From JACVRW01 sp034664125 (GTDB taxonomy: Bacteria > Actinomycetota > Thermoleophilia > Solirubrobacterales > Thermoleophilaceae), in contig JAXDIG010000011.1 of assembly GCA_034664125.1 (NCBI GenBank), positions 1 through 64,000 of the forward strand: DNA of 64,000 nt, given 5' to 3'. Under the pieces are notes generated by a model. That model searched no databases. It saw nothing but the letters and a program-made list of their open reading frames with translations, and was not told the DNA's origin. Shown here piece after piece: positions 1 to 8,540 of the stretch. Numbering within the stretch: the first letter of the stretch is position 1; each line of letters starts with the position of its first letter. The translations under genes were made by a program, and so were the position numbers.

Positions 1-197
1 ACGAGCGCGAGGGCCGTGGGAGCGTTCGAGAGCGAGTAGACCTGCCACGCCATCGCCACGAGGAAGGCACCGTCGCCGAGCAGCGAGACGCACATGCCGG
101 TCCAGAGCAGGCGGAACTGGCGGTGGCGAAGCGGCGCCACCGACCGGACGCGGCTGAAGCCGCCGCTGCGGTCTAGACCCTCGTAGCTATGGTGCAT
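1..197 (-). CDS. MFS transporter, N-terminal fragment (runs off window)
   Basis: The first ~65 codons of a membrane transporter are visible, reading leftward off the window edge. After a short cytoplasmic start, the segment LRHRQFRLLWTG is followed by a hydrophobic helix with LLGDGAFLVAMAWQVYSL. This is the typical opening of EntS/macrolide-efflux-type major facilitator exporters. The ATG at 197-195 overlaps the stop of the upstream GGDEF-EAL gene by 11 bases, which suggests translational coupling. Substrate cannot be inferred. Family call is from this fragment only. Confidence 0.6.
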   Translation of the reverse strand, partial: MHHSYEGLDRSGGFSRVRSVAPLRHRQFRLLWTGMCVSLLGDGAFLVAMAWQVYSLSNAPTALAL

Positions 198-3100
198 CGA
201 CGGCCGGAAGCTCGGCCCGGCCGCCGTTCTCACTCAGCGGCCGCTCAGACCAAGTCCGCAGCGCGTCGAGGGTTTCGGCGATGGGCATTGGCCGCGCGAA
301 CAGGAAGCCCTGGCCGCGCTCGCAGCCGAGGTCGCGCAGGGTCGTCCACTGTTCCGAGAGCTCGATCCCCTCGGCGACGATGTCGAGTTGCAGCGTCTCC
401 CCGATGGCGATCACCGCGCTGGCCAGCCCGGACGCCTCGGGAGTCGCCCCGGCTTCCAGGAAGGAGCGGTCCATCTTGAGCACGTCGACCGGGAAGCGAC
501 TCAGGTAGCTGAGCGAGGAGTAGCCCGTGCCGAAGTCGTCCATCGCGAGGCGCACGCCGAGCGCGCGGAGCTCCTGCAGTCGCGCGATCGCCACGTCGGT
601 GTCGCTCATCATCACGGATTCCGTGATCTCGACGGTCAGCAGATGAGGATCGAGTCCGGACTCATGGAGGGCGTCCGTCACGTCGGCGACCACATCGCTG
701 TGCTGGAGCTGCTTGACGGAAAGGTTGACGCTCATGGTCAGGGGCGGGTCGGAGGCGGCGTCGCGCTGCAGCAGGACGCCGTAGCGGCATGCCTCCCGCA
801 GGACCCAGCGACCCATGGGCACGATCAGCCCGGTCTCTTCGGCAAACGGGATGAAGTCGTCGGGGTTGACGAGCCCGCGCTCGGGATGGCGCCACCGCAG
901 CAGCGCCTCCACGCCGAGCACCGAGTTGTCGAGCAGGCGCACGACCGGCTGGAAGAACAACTCGAACTCGCCGACCGACAGGGCACGCTGGAGGTCCGCG
1001 CGCAGCTCCAGGCGGGCCATCACGCCGTCGTGCATCGCCGGCTCGAAGAGCCGGTAGCCGTCCTTGCCGTCGCGCTTGGCGATGTACATCGCGGCGTCCG
1101 CGTCCCGGATCAGCTCGTCGGCGTCGGCCGTCGCGTCGTCACCCGGAACGGAGATGCCCATGCTGCAGTGGAGGGTGAGCTCCTTGCCGGCCAGCGAGAC
1201 AGGCTGGCCAAGGGCCTCCATGATCCGCTCGGCCGTGTCGGCCGCCTCCTGCACGCTTGCCACGTCCTCGAGCAGCAGCGCGAACTCGTCGCCGCCGAAG
1301 CGTGCGACGGTGTCGCTCGCGCGAATGGTCGCGGCCAGCCGCTGGGCCACCGTCGTCAGGACCTCGTCACCGGCCGCATGTCCGAGGCTGTCGTTGATCG
1401 TCTTGAAGTCGTCGAGGTCGAGGAAGATCACGGCGAGCCCCCCGTCGTCACGGCGGCTGCGAGCGAGGCGGTGACGGACGCGATCCACGAACAGGGCGCG
1501 GTTCGGCAGGGCGGTCACCGGGTCGTGGAAGGCCTGGTGCGCGAGCTGCTGCTCGAAGCGCTTGCGCTCGCTGACATCGCGGCCGTTGAGCACGATGCCT
1601 TGCACGTGCTCGTCATCCAGCAGGTTCGTGTAGAGGATCTCGAACTGTCGCGCGCTGCCGTCGCTGTGGCGCAGCGCGCAGTCGAGTGCCTCCCCCTCGC
1701 TGGTCGCGAAGCCCGACCCTTCGGAGAGCAGGTGCAACAGGCGGCCCTCTTCGCCCGGTACCAGCAGCCGGTCGAAACGGGTGCCGATCAGCTCCTCGGG
1801 CGGATAGCCGAGCACGCGCTCGCTCGACGGGCTCTGGTAGACGACCGTCGCGTCGGGCCCGAGCACGGTGATCAGGTCGCTGGAGTGTTGGACGAGCGAG
1901 GCGAAGCGGGCCTCGCTTTGGCGGCGCAGCACCTCCTCGGTCAGCGCGGCGCTCTCGAGAGCCAGCGCGAGCTGCGTGGCGAGCGACCGCAGGGCGCGCT
2001 CCACGGGCTCCGGGGTGGACACCGGGCGGGCGATCAGCAGCAGGCCGAGAACCTCGTCGCGGATGCGCAGCTCGAGGACGAGCGCGAGGCTGTGGTCGTT
2101 GCGCAGCCCGAGTTCCGAACGTGCGTCTGCCGGCAGGGTGCCCCCACCCGGCGTGCTCGGTCCCGCGGCAAGCTGGAGCAGGATCTGAACGGTGTCCCGC
2201 GACAGGGTCATGTCGCGTGGGCCGCCCTCTGCCGCCGACACCTTGAGGTCCGGACCGTCGCGCCGGCAGAGCAGCGCCTGGCCGGGACCCTCGAGCAGCG
2301 GACCGATCGAATCGAGAGCGGCGCGCGCGATCTCCTCCTGGCTCCTCGCCACGACGAGCGCCGCTCCCGCGGCGCCGAGGACGCGCTCGCGCGCTACCGA
2401 GCGCTCCTGCTGGCGCACGAGGCCCGCCATCCGCGCGACGACCAGGCTGAACAGGATGATCGAGGCGCCGATCACGACGATCAGGTCCGTATCGCCCGCC
2501 TGCGCGGCGGCGATCAGCTCCACCGTCGGCGCGATCAGCGAGGCGCCGGCCAGCAGGGCGAGACGCAGGGGCGTGAGCTGTGGCTCGGCATCCGGCGATG
2601 GCTCATCCAGGTCGCGCATCGAGGGGTGCAGCGCCGCCGCGCCCCAGAGGAGGTAGAACGCGATCCAGCCGATGTCGAGGCTGAGCTGGTGATCGTAGGA
2701 GCCGTGCAGCAGCATCAGCCCATAGACGAAGTCCGTGACCAGCAAGGCGATGATGCTGGCGCTGAGCAGGTAGAACGCCGGACGGCGCCGGCCGGAGTCC
2801 ATCGCCAGGCTCACCGCCGCCGCCAGCAGGAGCACATCGCCGAGCGGGTACGCCACGGACACGAGCTTGGGCAGCAAGGTCATCGTCCCGTCGTGCAGGT
2901 AGGGCGCGATCAACGCGGTCCAGGACGGCAGCGCGAGGCCGAGCGTCATGATCGTGACGTCGATGGCGCCGCGCCCCTTGCGGTGCGGATTGCGTCGCCG
3001 CACGAGGATCAGCAGGCCGGCCATCAGCGCGGGATACACGGTCAGGTAGATCGCATCCCCCTGCGACGGGAACGGCACCTCGTGGTGCAGCAGCTTGGGG

Positions 3101-3336
3101 TAGCTGTAGGTGTAGACGTCGCCGAGCCAGAACAGCCCCAGGCCGATCACGAAGAACGCCCAGGGCACCCGCGACGCCGGGCGGTGCCAGCCCAAGCCGA
3201 CCACGACTGCCAGCACGCCGGTAAGCCCCAGCAGGTTCATGAAGGGGGCACTGCCGTGGAACGGCGAAACCGTGAGGTAGAGCAGCGTGCCGGCTACGCC
3301 GGCACCGAGATACGCCCGCCAGACCAGGCTCTTCAT
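187..3336 (-). CDS. Membrane-bound GAF-PAS-GGDEF-EAL cyclic-di-GMP protein
   Basis: A 1049-residue protein that probably makes and/or degrades c-di-GMP at the membrane. Roughly the first 310 residues are eight or nine hydrophobic helices forming a sensory module. A GAF-like segment follows (about 320-470), then PAS (about 475-600, starting SEARFASLVQHSSDLI). The GGDEF domain has intact GGDEF at 681-685, preceded by an RASD inhibitory I-site at the usual five-residue spacing. The EAL domain has EAL at 810-812, with EITES, DDFGTGYSS and AEGIE motifs present. Both active sites look complete, so either or both activities are possible. It overlaps the upstream PLP-enzyme gene by four bases (ATGA) and the downstream MFS gene by 11, so the three are likely one operon. 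Confidence 0.93.
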   Translation of the reverse strand: MKSLVWRAYLGAGVAGTLLYLTVSPFHGSAPFMNLLGLTGVLAVVVGLGWHRPASRVPWAFFVIGLGLFWLGDVYTYSYPKLLHHEVPFPSQGDAIYLTVYPALMAGLLILVRRRNPHRKGRGAIDVTIMTLGLALPSWTALIAPYLHDGTMTLLPKLVSVAYPLGDVLLLAAAVSLAMDSGRRRPAFYLLSASIIALLVTDFVYGLMLLHGSYDHQLSLDIGWIAFYLLWGAAALHPSMRDLDEPSPDAEPQLTPLRLALLAGASLIAPTVELIAAAQAGDTDLIVVIGASIILFSLVVARMAGLVRQQERSVARERVLGAAGAALVVARSQEEIARAALDSIGPLLEGPGQALLCRRDGPDLKVSAAEGGPRDMTLSRDTVQILLQLAAGPSTPGGGTLPADARSELGLRNDHSLALVLELRIRDEVLGLLLIARPVSTPEPVERALRSLATQLALALESAALTEEVLRRQSEARFASLVQHSSDLITVLGPDATVVYQSPSSERVLGYPPEELIGTRFDRLLVPGEEGRLLHLLSEGSGFATSEGEALDCALRHSDGSARQFEILYTNLLDDEHVQGIVLNGRDVSERKRFEQQLAHQAFHDPVTALPNRALFVDRVRHRLARSRRDDGGLAVIFLDLDDFKTINDSLGHAAGDEVLTTVAQRLAATIRASDTVARFGGDEFALLLEDVASVQEAADTAERIMEALGQPVSLAGKELTLHCSMGISVPGDDATADADELIRDADAAMYIAKRDGKDGYRLFEPAMHDGVMARLELRADLQRALSVGEFELFFQPVVRLLDNSVLGVEALLRWRHPERGLVNPDDFIPFAEETGLIVPMGRWVLREACRYGVLLQRDAASDPPLTMSVNLSVKQLQHSDVVADVTDALHESGLDPHLLTVEITESVMMSDTDVAIARLQELRALGVRLAMDDFGTGYSSLSYLSRFPVDVLKMDRSFLEAGATPEASGLASAVIAIGETLQLDIVAEGIELSEQWTTLRDLGCERGQGFLFARPMPIAETLDALRTWSERPLSENGGRAELPAVDAP

Positions 3337-4634
3337 GCCGCTTCCCCGATCGGCACCGCGCCGGCCGGCTGCAGCTCACCGCGCTCGGCGAGCTCCGCGA
3401 GCGCCTCGATCAGCGTGGACACCTCGGTGTCCGTGTTGGCGGCGGTGAGCTGGACCCTGAAGCCAACCTCGGGCTTCGGGACCAGCGGGTAGGCGGCGAG
3501 CGTCACGTAGATGCCACGCTCGAAGAGCTGGCGCCCGACCGAGTCGATGCGCGCGTGGTCGCGCAGGGGGAATTCGATGATCGGCAGTCCGGACCTGTTG
3601 GGTGTGTGGATGCCCAGCTCGCGGGCGGCCTCGAGCACGCGCTCCGTGTGGCCGTGAAGGACGCGGCGCAGCTCGTCGCCACGGCGCTCGTTCACGTCGA
3701 ATCCGGCGAGCACGGTAGCCAGGGACGCAACGGGCGAAGGCCCGGAGTAGAGGTACGGAGGCGCCGCGACCTTGAGAAGCTGCTTGAGCTCCGTGGGGCA
3801 CGCGATGAAGGCGGCCAGCGAGGAGTAGGCCTTCGAGAAGCCGCCGACGAGGACGACGTTCTCGTAGCTCTCGCCGGAGTGGCGGACTATCGAGTTGCCC
3901 CGGCTCCCGTAGGAGCAGAGCTCGCCGGGCACGCGCTCGCCGATCACACCGAAGCCGTGGGCGTCGTCCACGTAGAGCAGCGCCCCGTGCCGGCGCGCCA
4001 CCTCGGCGAAGGCGGGCAAGTCGGGAGCGTTGCCGGTCATGCTGTTCACGCCGTCCATGCACACGAGGCGCGTCGGGTCGCGCTCGCTGCTCAGCAGCTC
4101 TTCGAGGTGGTCGGGGTCCTCGAAGCGGAACCGGCGCACCGCGGCGCCGCGGGAGCGGGCAACCTGACAGCCGTCATAGATCGTCTTGTGCGACCGCGCG
4201 TCGAGGAAGATCGTGCCCGAGGCGGCGAGCAGGGGGATCACCGACATATGGATGTGAGTGATCGTCGGCAGCACGAGGCTGTCCTCGCAGCCGAGCAGCG
4301 CGGTCAGCCGGTCCTCGATCTGCTCGTAGAGGACGGGACTGCCCAGCAGGCGAGACCAGCTGGGGTGCGTACCCCAGGCCTCGAGCTGGGCGGGCACGGC
4401 CGCGTGGATCTCGGGGTCGAGGTCGAACCCCAGGTAGTTGCAGGAGGCGAAGTCGGCAAGCCAGCGGTCGCCGATGCGGATCATGCGGCCATCGATCTCG
4501 TCGATGACGGCGTCCATCATCGGGTGGTGCGCCGTCAGGGCCGTGAGGTCCTCCAGCGTGGCCAGCCAATGGTCGATCCACGGCGTTCCCGGGCGGACGG
4601 CCGCACCAACTGCAAGGCTCGACCGGCTCGCCAT
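3333..4634 (-). CDS. Alpha-oxoamine synthase-like PLP enzyme (AONS/SPT family)
   Basis: A fold-type I PLP enzyme resembling 8-amino-7-oxononanoate synthase, serine palmitoyltransferase and CqsA. These condense an amino acid with an acyl-thioester. Seen: the N-terminal NYLGF motif, HPSWSRLLGS, the cofactor aspartate/histidine region DDAHGFGVIGE and the Schiff-base lysine in GGFSKAYSS (Lys268 from the chosen start). I prefer the ATG at 4634 over the upstream TTG at 4688: a 15-bp perfect palindrome sits just upstream of the ATG and the extra 18 residues are not family-like. No biotin or ceramide genes are nearby; the partners are a GGDEF-EAL protein and an exporter. A secreted lipid or signalling amine is possible but unproven. 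Confidence 0.82.
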   Translation of the reverse strand: MASRSSLAVGAAVRPGTPWIDHWLATLEDLTALTAHHPMMDAVIDEIDGRMIRIGDRWLADFASCNYLGFDLDPEIHAAVPAQLEAWGTHPSWSRLLGSPVLYEQIEDRLTALLGCEDSLVLPTITHIHMSVIPLLAASGTIFLDARSHKTIYDGCQVARSRGAAVRRFRFEDPDHLEELLSSERDPTRLVCMDGVNSMTGNAPDLPAFAEVARRHGALLYVDDAHGFGVIGERVPGELCSYGSRGNSIVRHSGESYENVVLVGGFSKAYSSLAAFIACPTELKQLLKVAAPPYLYSGPSPVASLATVLAGFDVNERRGDELRRVLHGHTERVLEAARELGIHTPNRSGLPIIEFPLRDHARIDSVGRQLFERGIYVTLAAYPLVPKPEVGFRVQLTAANTDTEVSTLIEALAELAERGELQPAGAVPIGEAA

Positions 4635-4639
4635 GCAAA

Positions 4640-4654
4640 CAAGATCGGATCTTG
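4640..4654. promoter_or_regulatory. 15-bp perfect palindrome upstream of PLP-enzyme gene
   Basis: CAAGATC-G-GATCTTG is a perfect inverted repeat with a single central base. It ends five bases before the ATG of the alpha-oxoamine-synthase-like gene. Position and symmetry suit a repressor operator. The cognate regulator is unknown; the sequence differs from the palindrome in front of the neighbouring MarR gene. Confidence 0.45.
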
Positions 4655-4725
4655 GCCGCAAAACCTGAGCTTTCGGGCGCAACTGCAACCCGCTGAGCGG
4701 CCTACTCCCTTACACGAGGCAGGCT

Positions 4726-5229
4726 CTAGGCAGCCTTGTCGTCGGCACCGGCGGCGACCTGGGACCAGGCCTCGTAGCCGCCGCTGCGCTCCCAGATCGA
4801 GATCAGCAGGCGCTCGAGCTGCTCTCGCTCGGCGGGCTCGAAGCCGTCGAGCAGGTCCGCCTCCACCCCGTCCATCACCTCGGAAACCTTCTCGATCACC
4901 GCGACCCCCTTCTTTGAGACCTCGACGAGGTGTCGGCGGCGATCCTCGGGATCGCGGCGTCGCGTCGCATAGCCCCTCTGCTCGAGCTCGTTGAGGATCG
5001 CGACGAGATTGGTGGGATCGAGATGCAGCTGCCCGCACAGCGACTGCTGCGAGAGCTCGCCCCGGTCGCGGAGCTCGATCAGGGCCGCGACGTGTCGCGG
5101 CCGGATGCCGAACGGCTCCAGCGCCTCGGTGAAGCGGTGCATCGTGATGCGGCCGAGCTTGATCATCAGCAGCGTGGGCCACTGCTGCGCGATGCCCGGC
5201 GGCGCGGTCTCTCTCGTGTCCTTTGACAC
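4726..5229 (-). CDS. MarR-family transcriptional regulator
   Basis: A winged-helix regulator of about 167 residues. The central part has the MarR pattern: an IELRDRGELSQQSL helix, a recognition region DPTNLVAILNELEQRG and the wing RRDPEDRRRHLVEVSKKG. The C-terminal helices would form the dimer interface. The GTG at 5229 was chosen because it keeps the palindrome at 5257-5270 in the non-coding gap; the longer reading frame would run through it. It is divergent from an MFS pump gene, the classic arrangement for a local repressor whose ligand is also the pump substrate. That role is inferred from context. Confidence 0.9.
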   Translation of the reverse strand: MSKDTRETAPPGIAQQWPTLLMIKLGRITMHRFTEALEPFGIRPRHVAALIELRDRGELSQQSLCGQLHLDPTNLVAILNELEQRGYATRRRDPEDRRRHLVEVSKKGVAVIEKVSEVMDGVEADLLDGFEPAEREQLERLLISIWERSGGYEAWSQVAAGADDKAA

Positions 5230-5256
5230 GCGCCTAAAGTTAGCACGAGCCAATCC

Positions 5257-5270
5257 TTGGTGGCTACCAA
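5257..5270. promoter_or_regulatory. Putative MarR operator between divergent genes
   Basis: TTGGTGGCTACCAA is a near-perfect palindrome (12 of 14 positions symmetric). It lies 28 bases upstream of the MarR start and 24 bases upstream of the pump start. A wider pair TAGCA (5242-5246) and TGCTA (5276-5280) flanks it symmetrically. A repressor bound here would block both promoters. Confidence 0.55.
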
Positions 5271-5293
5271 TCATCTGCTAGGGTCACGCGATC

Positions 5294-6739
5294 GTGGATC
5301 GCGCCGCCAACCCGAGCCCCCGGATCGTCCTCGCGGTTCTCTCCCTCGGCGGCATCTCGTACGCGCTCCTGCAGTCGCTGGTCGTCCCCGCCCTGCCGCA
5401 GATCCAGAGCTCCCTCCACACGTCCGAGAGCGCCGTCGGCTGGGTGCTGACCGCGTTTCTGCTGAGCGCCTCGGTCGCGACTCCGATCATCGGCCGGCTC
5501 GGGGACATGTACGGAAAGGAGCGCCTGCTGATGATCGTGCTGCTGACGCTGGCGCTCGGCACGCTGATCTCAGCGATCGCCTCCTCCCTGTGGCTGATGA
5601 TCCTCGGCCGGGTCATCCAAGGCGTGGGCGGCGGCATCTTCCCGCTCGCCTTCTCGATCATCCGCGACGAGTTCCCCAACGAACGTGTCCCGGGCGCGAT
5701 CGGCCTGGTGTCCTCCCTGTTGGGGATCGGCGGTGGCGCCGGCGTGGTCTTCGCCGGCGTCGTGACGGAGAACCTCTCCTACCACTGGCTGTTCTGGTTC
5801 CCGCTCGCGGCGATCCTCTTCACCGCCTACCTGACATGGCGCTACATCCCCGAGTCGCCGGTCAAGACGCCGGCCCAGATCAACTATCGCGCCGCGGTGC
5901 TCATGACCGCCGGCATTTCGGGCGTACTGCTCGCGATCACCGAAACCAGCACCTGGGGCTGGGGCTCGGCGAAGACGCTGGGCCTGCTCGCCCTCGGCGT
6001 GGTGCTGATCGCCGCCTGGGTGCGTGAGGAGCTGCGCTCGCGCGAGCCGCTGGTGGACATGCGGATGATGGCGATCCGCGGCGTCTGGACGACCAACGCC
6101 GTCGCCTTCCTCATCGGTGTGGGGATGTACTCGTCCTTCGTCCTCTTGCCCGAGCTGGTCCAGGAGCCGGCGAGCGCCGGCGGCTTCGGCGCGTCGGTTA
6201 CGGTGGCCGGCCTCTTCCTTCTGCCCGCCACGATCGCCATCACGGTCGTCGGGCAGATGGCGGGGCTCCTCGAGCGTCGCATCGGCTCGCGCGGGTCGCT
6301 GATCGGCGGCGCCGGGTTCGCTCTGGCGAGCTACGTGCTGCTCGTCGCCGACCGCAGCCACGCGGTGGAGGTCTACGTCGCCGCAGGATTGCTCGGCATC
6401 GGTATCGGCCTCTCCTTCTCGGCGATGGCAAATCTGATCGTGCAGAACGTACGCCGCGAACAGACCGGCGTGGCCACCGGAATGAATGCCGTAACCCGGA
6501 CGCTGGGCGGAGCCTTCGGCGGGCAACTGGCTGCGACGCTGCTGGCCAGCAACCTCGGCGCCTCGGGCCTCCCCACCTCCTCTGGCTTCACGTTGTCGTT
6601 CTTGATGTGCCTGCTCGCCCTGGCAGGGGCGCTGGTCCTCGCCGTGGCGGTGCCGAGACGGAGCGCCAACGACCTGAGGCGAGAGATGCCGCTGGTGGCG
6701 CATTCCCGGCGCGGCGAGCCCGAGCGCACCGCCGCCTGA
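5294..6739 (+). CDS. MFS drug-efflux-type transporter (DHA2-like)
   Basis: A 481-residue polytopic membrane protein, most likely a proton-driven exporter. It has MFS motif A (GRLGDMYGKER) after the second helix and a motif C-like glycine run (GIGGGAGVVFAG) in the fifth, a mark of antiporters. The hydrophobic pattern suits 12-14 helices, and the loop EELRSREPLVDMRM between halves is typical of DHA2/EmrB-type pumps. GTG start at 5294; there is no convincing ribosome-binding site, so translation may be leaderless from a promoter overlapping the upstream palindrome. Divergent MarR gene suggests ligand-induced expression. Substrate unknown. Confidence 0.9.
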   Translation: MDRAANPSPRIVLAVLSLGGISYALLQSLVVPALPQIQSSLHTSESAVGWVLTAFLLSASVATPIIGRLGDMYGKERLLMIVLLTLALGTLISAIASSLWLMILGRVIQGVGGGIFPLAFSIIRDEFPNERVPGAIGLVSSLLGIGGGAGVVFAGVVTENLSYHWLFWFPLAAILFTAYLTWRYIPESPVKTPAQINYRAAVLMTAGISGVLLAITETSTWGWGSAKTLGLLALGVVLIAAWVREELRSREPLVDMRMMAIRGVWTTNAVAFLIGVGMYSSFVLLPELVQEPASAGGFGASVTVAGLFLLPATIAITVVGQMAGLLERRIGSRGSLIGGAGFALASYVLLVADRSHAVEVYVAAGLLGIGIGLSFSAMANLIVQNVRREQTGVATGMNAVTRTLGGAFGGQLAATLLASNLGASGLPTSSGFTLSFLMCLLALAGALVLAVAVPRRSANDLRREMPLVAHSRRGEPERTAA

Positions 6740-6809
6740 CCGGGAGGCGCGCGCCGTCGCGGAGACGTAACGTTCGCGGGGCGCGCACCCGCAACAGATC
6801 GGAGAGCTG

Positions 6810-7202
6810 ATGGGCTTTGACCAGTACCACGAGCCGCCTGAGGAGCTCCCGGCTGAGACGCGCACGTTCGCCCGCCTCTGTGCCTCGCTCACGGAGGAGG
6901 CGGAGGCGATCGGCTGGTATCAGCAACGTCTGGCCGTGGAACCCGACGCGCAGGCGCGGGCGATCATGAGCGACGCCATCGGGGAGGAGTACAAGCACTT
7001 CAGCATGGACCTCGAGTTCCTGCTGCGACGAACGCCGCTGTGGCGCGAGATCGCCGAGGGGATTCTCTTCCAGCCGGGCGACATCGTCGAGCACGGCGAG
7101 GAGGCGGAGGAGGAGGCCACCTCTCCCGAGGCGGACGTGGCCACGCCCGGCGACCCATCGGGGGCGCTGGGAATCGGGGACCTCAGGGGGCGAGTGCGAT
7201 GA
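6810..7202 (+). CDS. Encapsulated ferritin-like cargo protein (EncFtn)
   Basis: A 130-residue helical protein matching the encapsulin-associated ferritins, which oxidise Fe(II) at a dimer-interface site and store iron inside an encapsulin shell. Seen: metal ligands Glu32 in the first helix (SLTEEAEAIGWYQQR) and the pair Glu60/His63 (EEYKHF), then LLRRTPLWREIAEGIL. A flexible acidic, proline-rich linker follows. The C-terminal SGALGIGDLRG (about 117-127) matches the encapsulin cargo-loading peptide. GGAGAG precedes the ATG. The stop overlaps the shell-protein start (ATGA, 7199-7202), so the two products should be made together. Confidence 0.93.
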   Translation: MGFDQYHEPPEELPAETRTFARLCASLTEEAEAIGWYQQRLAVEPDAQARAIMSDAIGEEYKHFSMDLEFLLRRTPLWREIAEGILFQPGDIVEHGEEAEEEATSPEADVATPGDPSGALGIGDLRGRVR

Positions 7203-8002
7203 ACCATCTCCTGCGCTCGATTGCGCCGATCGCCGAGGCGGGATGGGAGCTGCTGGATACCGAAGCGCGCGAGCGGTTGACCGTGGCGCTGGCCGCGCGC
7301 AAGCTGGTCGAGTTCTCCGGACCCCTTGGCTGGGACCACTCGGCCACGAACCTCGGCCGCACCGATGCGGTTGCCGAGGCGCCGGCCGAGGGCGTGGCTG
7401 CCGTGCAGCGTCGCGTGCTTCCGCTCGTCGAGCTGCGCAGCGATTTCAACGTGTCGCGAGCTCAGCTGCGTGACGCCGAGCGGGGCGCGCAGGACGTCGA
7501 CCTGAGCGCCCTCGACGAGTCGGCTCGCCGAATCGCATCCGCCGAGAACGTCGCGGTGTTCCACGGCTTCGGGGCGGCCGGCATCGTCGGGATCACCGAG
7601 GCCTCGACGCAGCCGCCGATTCCGTTGAGCGACGACTTCGACGCCTATCCGGGGCACGTGGCCAAGGCGGTCGAGCTGTTGCGCCGCCAGGGCGTCGGCG
7701 GCCCGTACGGGCTGGCACTGGGCCCGGACGGCTACACGGGCGTGATCGAGACGACCGAGCACGGCGGCTACCTCGTCTTCGACCACCTCGGCAAGATCCT
7801 CGACGGCCCGATCGTCTGGGCACCGGGCGTTCAGGGAGCGGTGGTCCTCAGCCTGCGTGGCGGAGACTTCCTGTTCCAGTCGGGGCAGGATCTCTCGATC
7901 GGCTACGAGGGGCATGACGCCGAGGCGGTCCAGCTCTACCTGGAAGAGAGCTTCAGCTTCCGCGTGGTGACCCCGGAGGCCGCCGTCGCGCTGACGGCCT
8001 GA
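7199..8002 (+). CDS. Encapsulin shell protein (family 1, linocin-M18/CFP29-like)
   Basis: A 267-residue HK97-fold capsid-like protein that self-assembles into a protein nanocompartment. The N-terminus (MNHLLRSIAPIAEAGW, then ARKLVEFSGP and GWDHSATNLGR) and the C-terminal half (AVFHGFGAAGIVGI, ALGPDGYTGV, DFLFQSGQDLSIGYE) are the hallmarks of family 1 encapsulins. The length matches the ~265-residue T=1 shells. The start is the ATG at 7199, inside the end of the cargo gene; a longer in-frame reading upstream is just the cargo gene in another frame. Iron storage or oxidative-stress protection is the known role of this shell/cargo pair. Confidence 0.96.
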   Translation: MNHLLRSIAPIAEAGWELLDTEARERLTVALAARKLVEFSGPLGWDHSATNLGRTDAVAEAPAEGVAAVQRRVLPLVELRSDFNVSRAQLRDAERGAQDVDLSALDESARRIASAENVAVFHGFGAAGIVGITEASTQPPIPLSDDFDAYPGHVAKAVELLRRQGVGGPYGLALGPDGYTGVIETTEHGGYLVFDHLGKILDGPIVWAPGVQGAVVLSLRGGDFLFQSGQDLSIGYEGHDAEAVQLYLEESFSFRVVTPEAAVALTA

Positions 8003-8034
8003 GGCACGCTGCCCGAGCTGGACGGCGGATTGAA

Positions 8035-8056
8035 AGCCCATACCCGATGATGGGCT
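8035..8056 (+). terminator. Hairpin downstream of encapsulin operon
   Basis: A perfect 7-bp stem AGCCCAT/ATGGGCT with an 8-base loop begins 33 bases after the encapsulin stop. No T-tract follows, as is common in very GC-rich actinobacteria, so terminator function is likely but not certain. Confidence 0.45.
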
Positions 8057-8120
8057 CGAGCGCTTCGATGGCGCGAAGCCGCGGTTCTAGGATCTCCGAG
8101 ACCCCGGCAGGAGGACATGC

Positions 8121-8540
8121 ATGGCAGACAGACCCCCGGTGCCGCCGTTCACCCCGGAAACCGCGCGCCAGAAGGTGCAGGCGGCCGAAGACGGCTGGAA
8201 CACCCGCGATCCCGAACGGGTCGCAGCCGCCTACACCGAGGACTCGCGGTGGCGCAACCGCGACGAGTTCTTCCAGGGCCGCGAGGCGATCGTCGCGTTC
8301 TTGCAGCGCAAGTGGGCGCGAGAGCTGGACTACCGCCTGCGTAAGGAGCTGTGGTGCTTCACCGACAACCGCATCTCGGTGCGCTTCGAGTACGAGTCTC
8401 ACGACACCGAAGGGCAATGGTGGCGCAGCCACGGCAACGAACACTGGGAATTCGACGAGCACGGCCTGATGCGCCGCCGGGACGCCAGCATCAACGACTA
8501 CCGCATCGACGAGCAGGAACGCCGTATCGATCCGCGCTGA
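8121..8540 (+). CDS. NTF2-like (SnoaL/DUF1348-type) protein
   Basis: A 139-residue protein of the nuclear-transport-factor-2 fold. Typical features are AAEDGWNTRDPERVAAAYTED near the start, then RNRDEFFQGREAIVAFL and the aromatic-rich GQWWRSHGNEHWEFDEHG. This matches the small family usually annotated DUF1348 or nuclear transport factor 2 family protein. No enzymatic role is established for it. A strong AGGAGG lies six bases before the ATG at 8121; the out-of-frame ATG at 8117 is not used by this spacing. Confidence 0.85.
   Translation: MADRPPVPPFTPETARQKVQAAEDGWNTRDPERVAAAYTEDSRWRNRDEFFQGREAIVAFLQRKWARELDYRLRKELWCFTDNRISVRFEYESHDTEGQWWRSHGNEHWEFDEHGLMRRRDASINDYRIDEQERRIDPR

Noticed and set aside
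388..3492. A 1034-codon plus-strand reading frame
   Set aside because: It is the antisense of the GGDEF-EAL gene. Its predicted protein is Arg/Gln/His-rich with no domain, while the minus strand has full GGDEF and EAL motifs.
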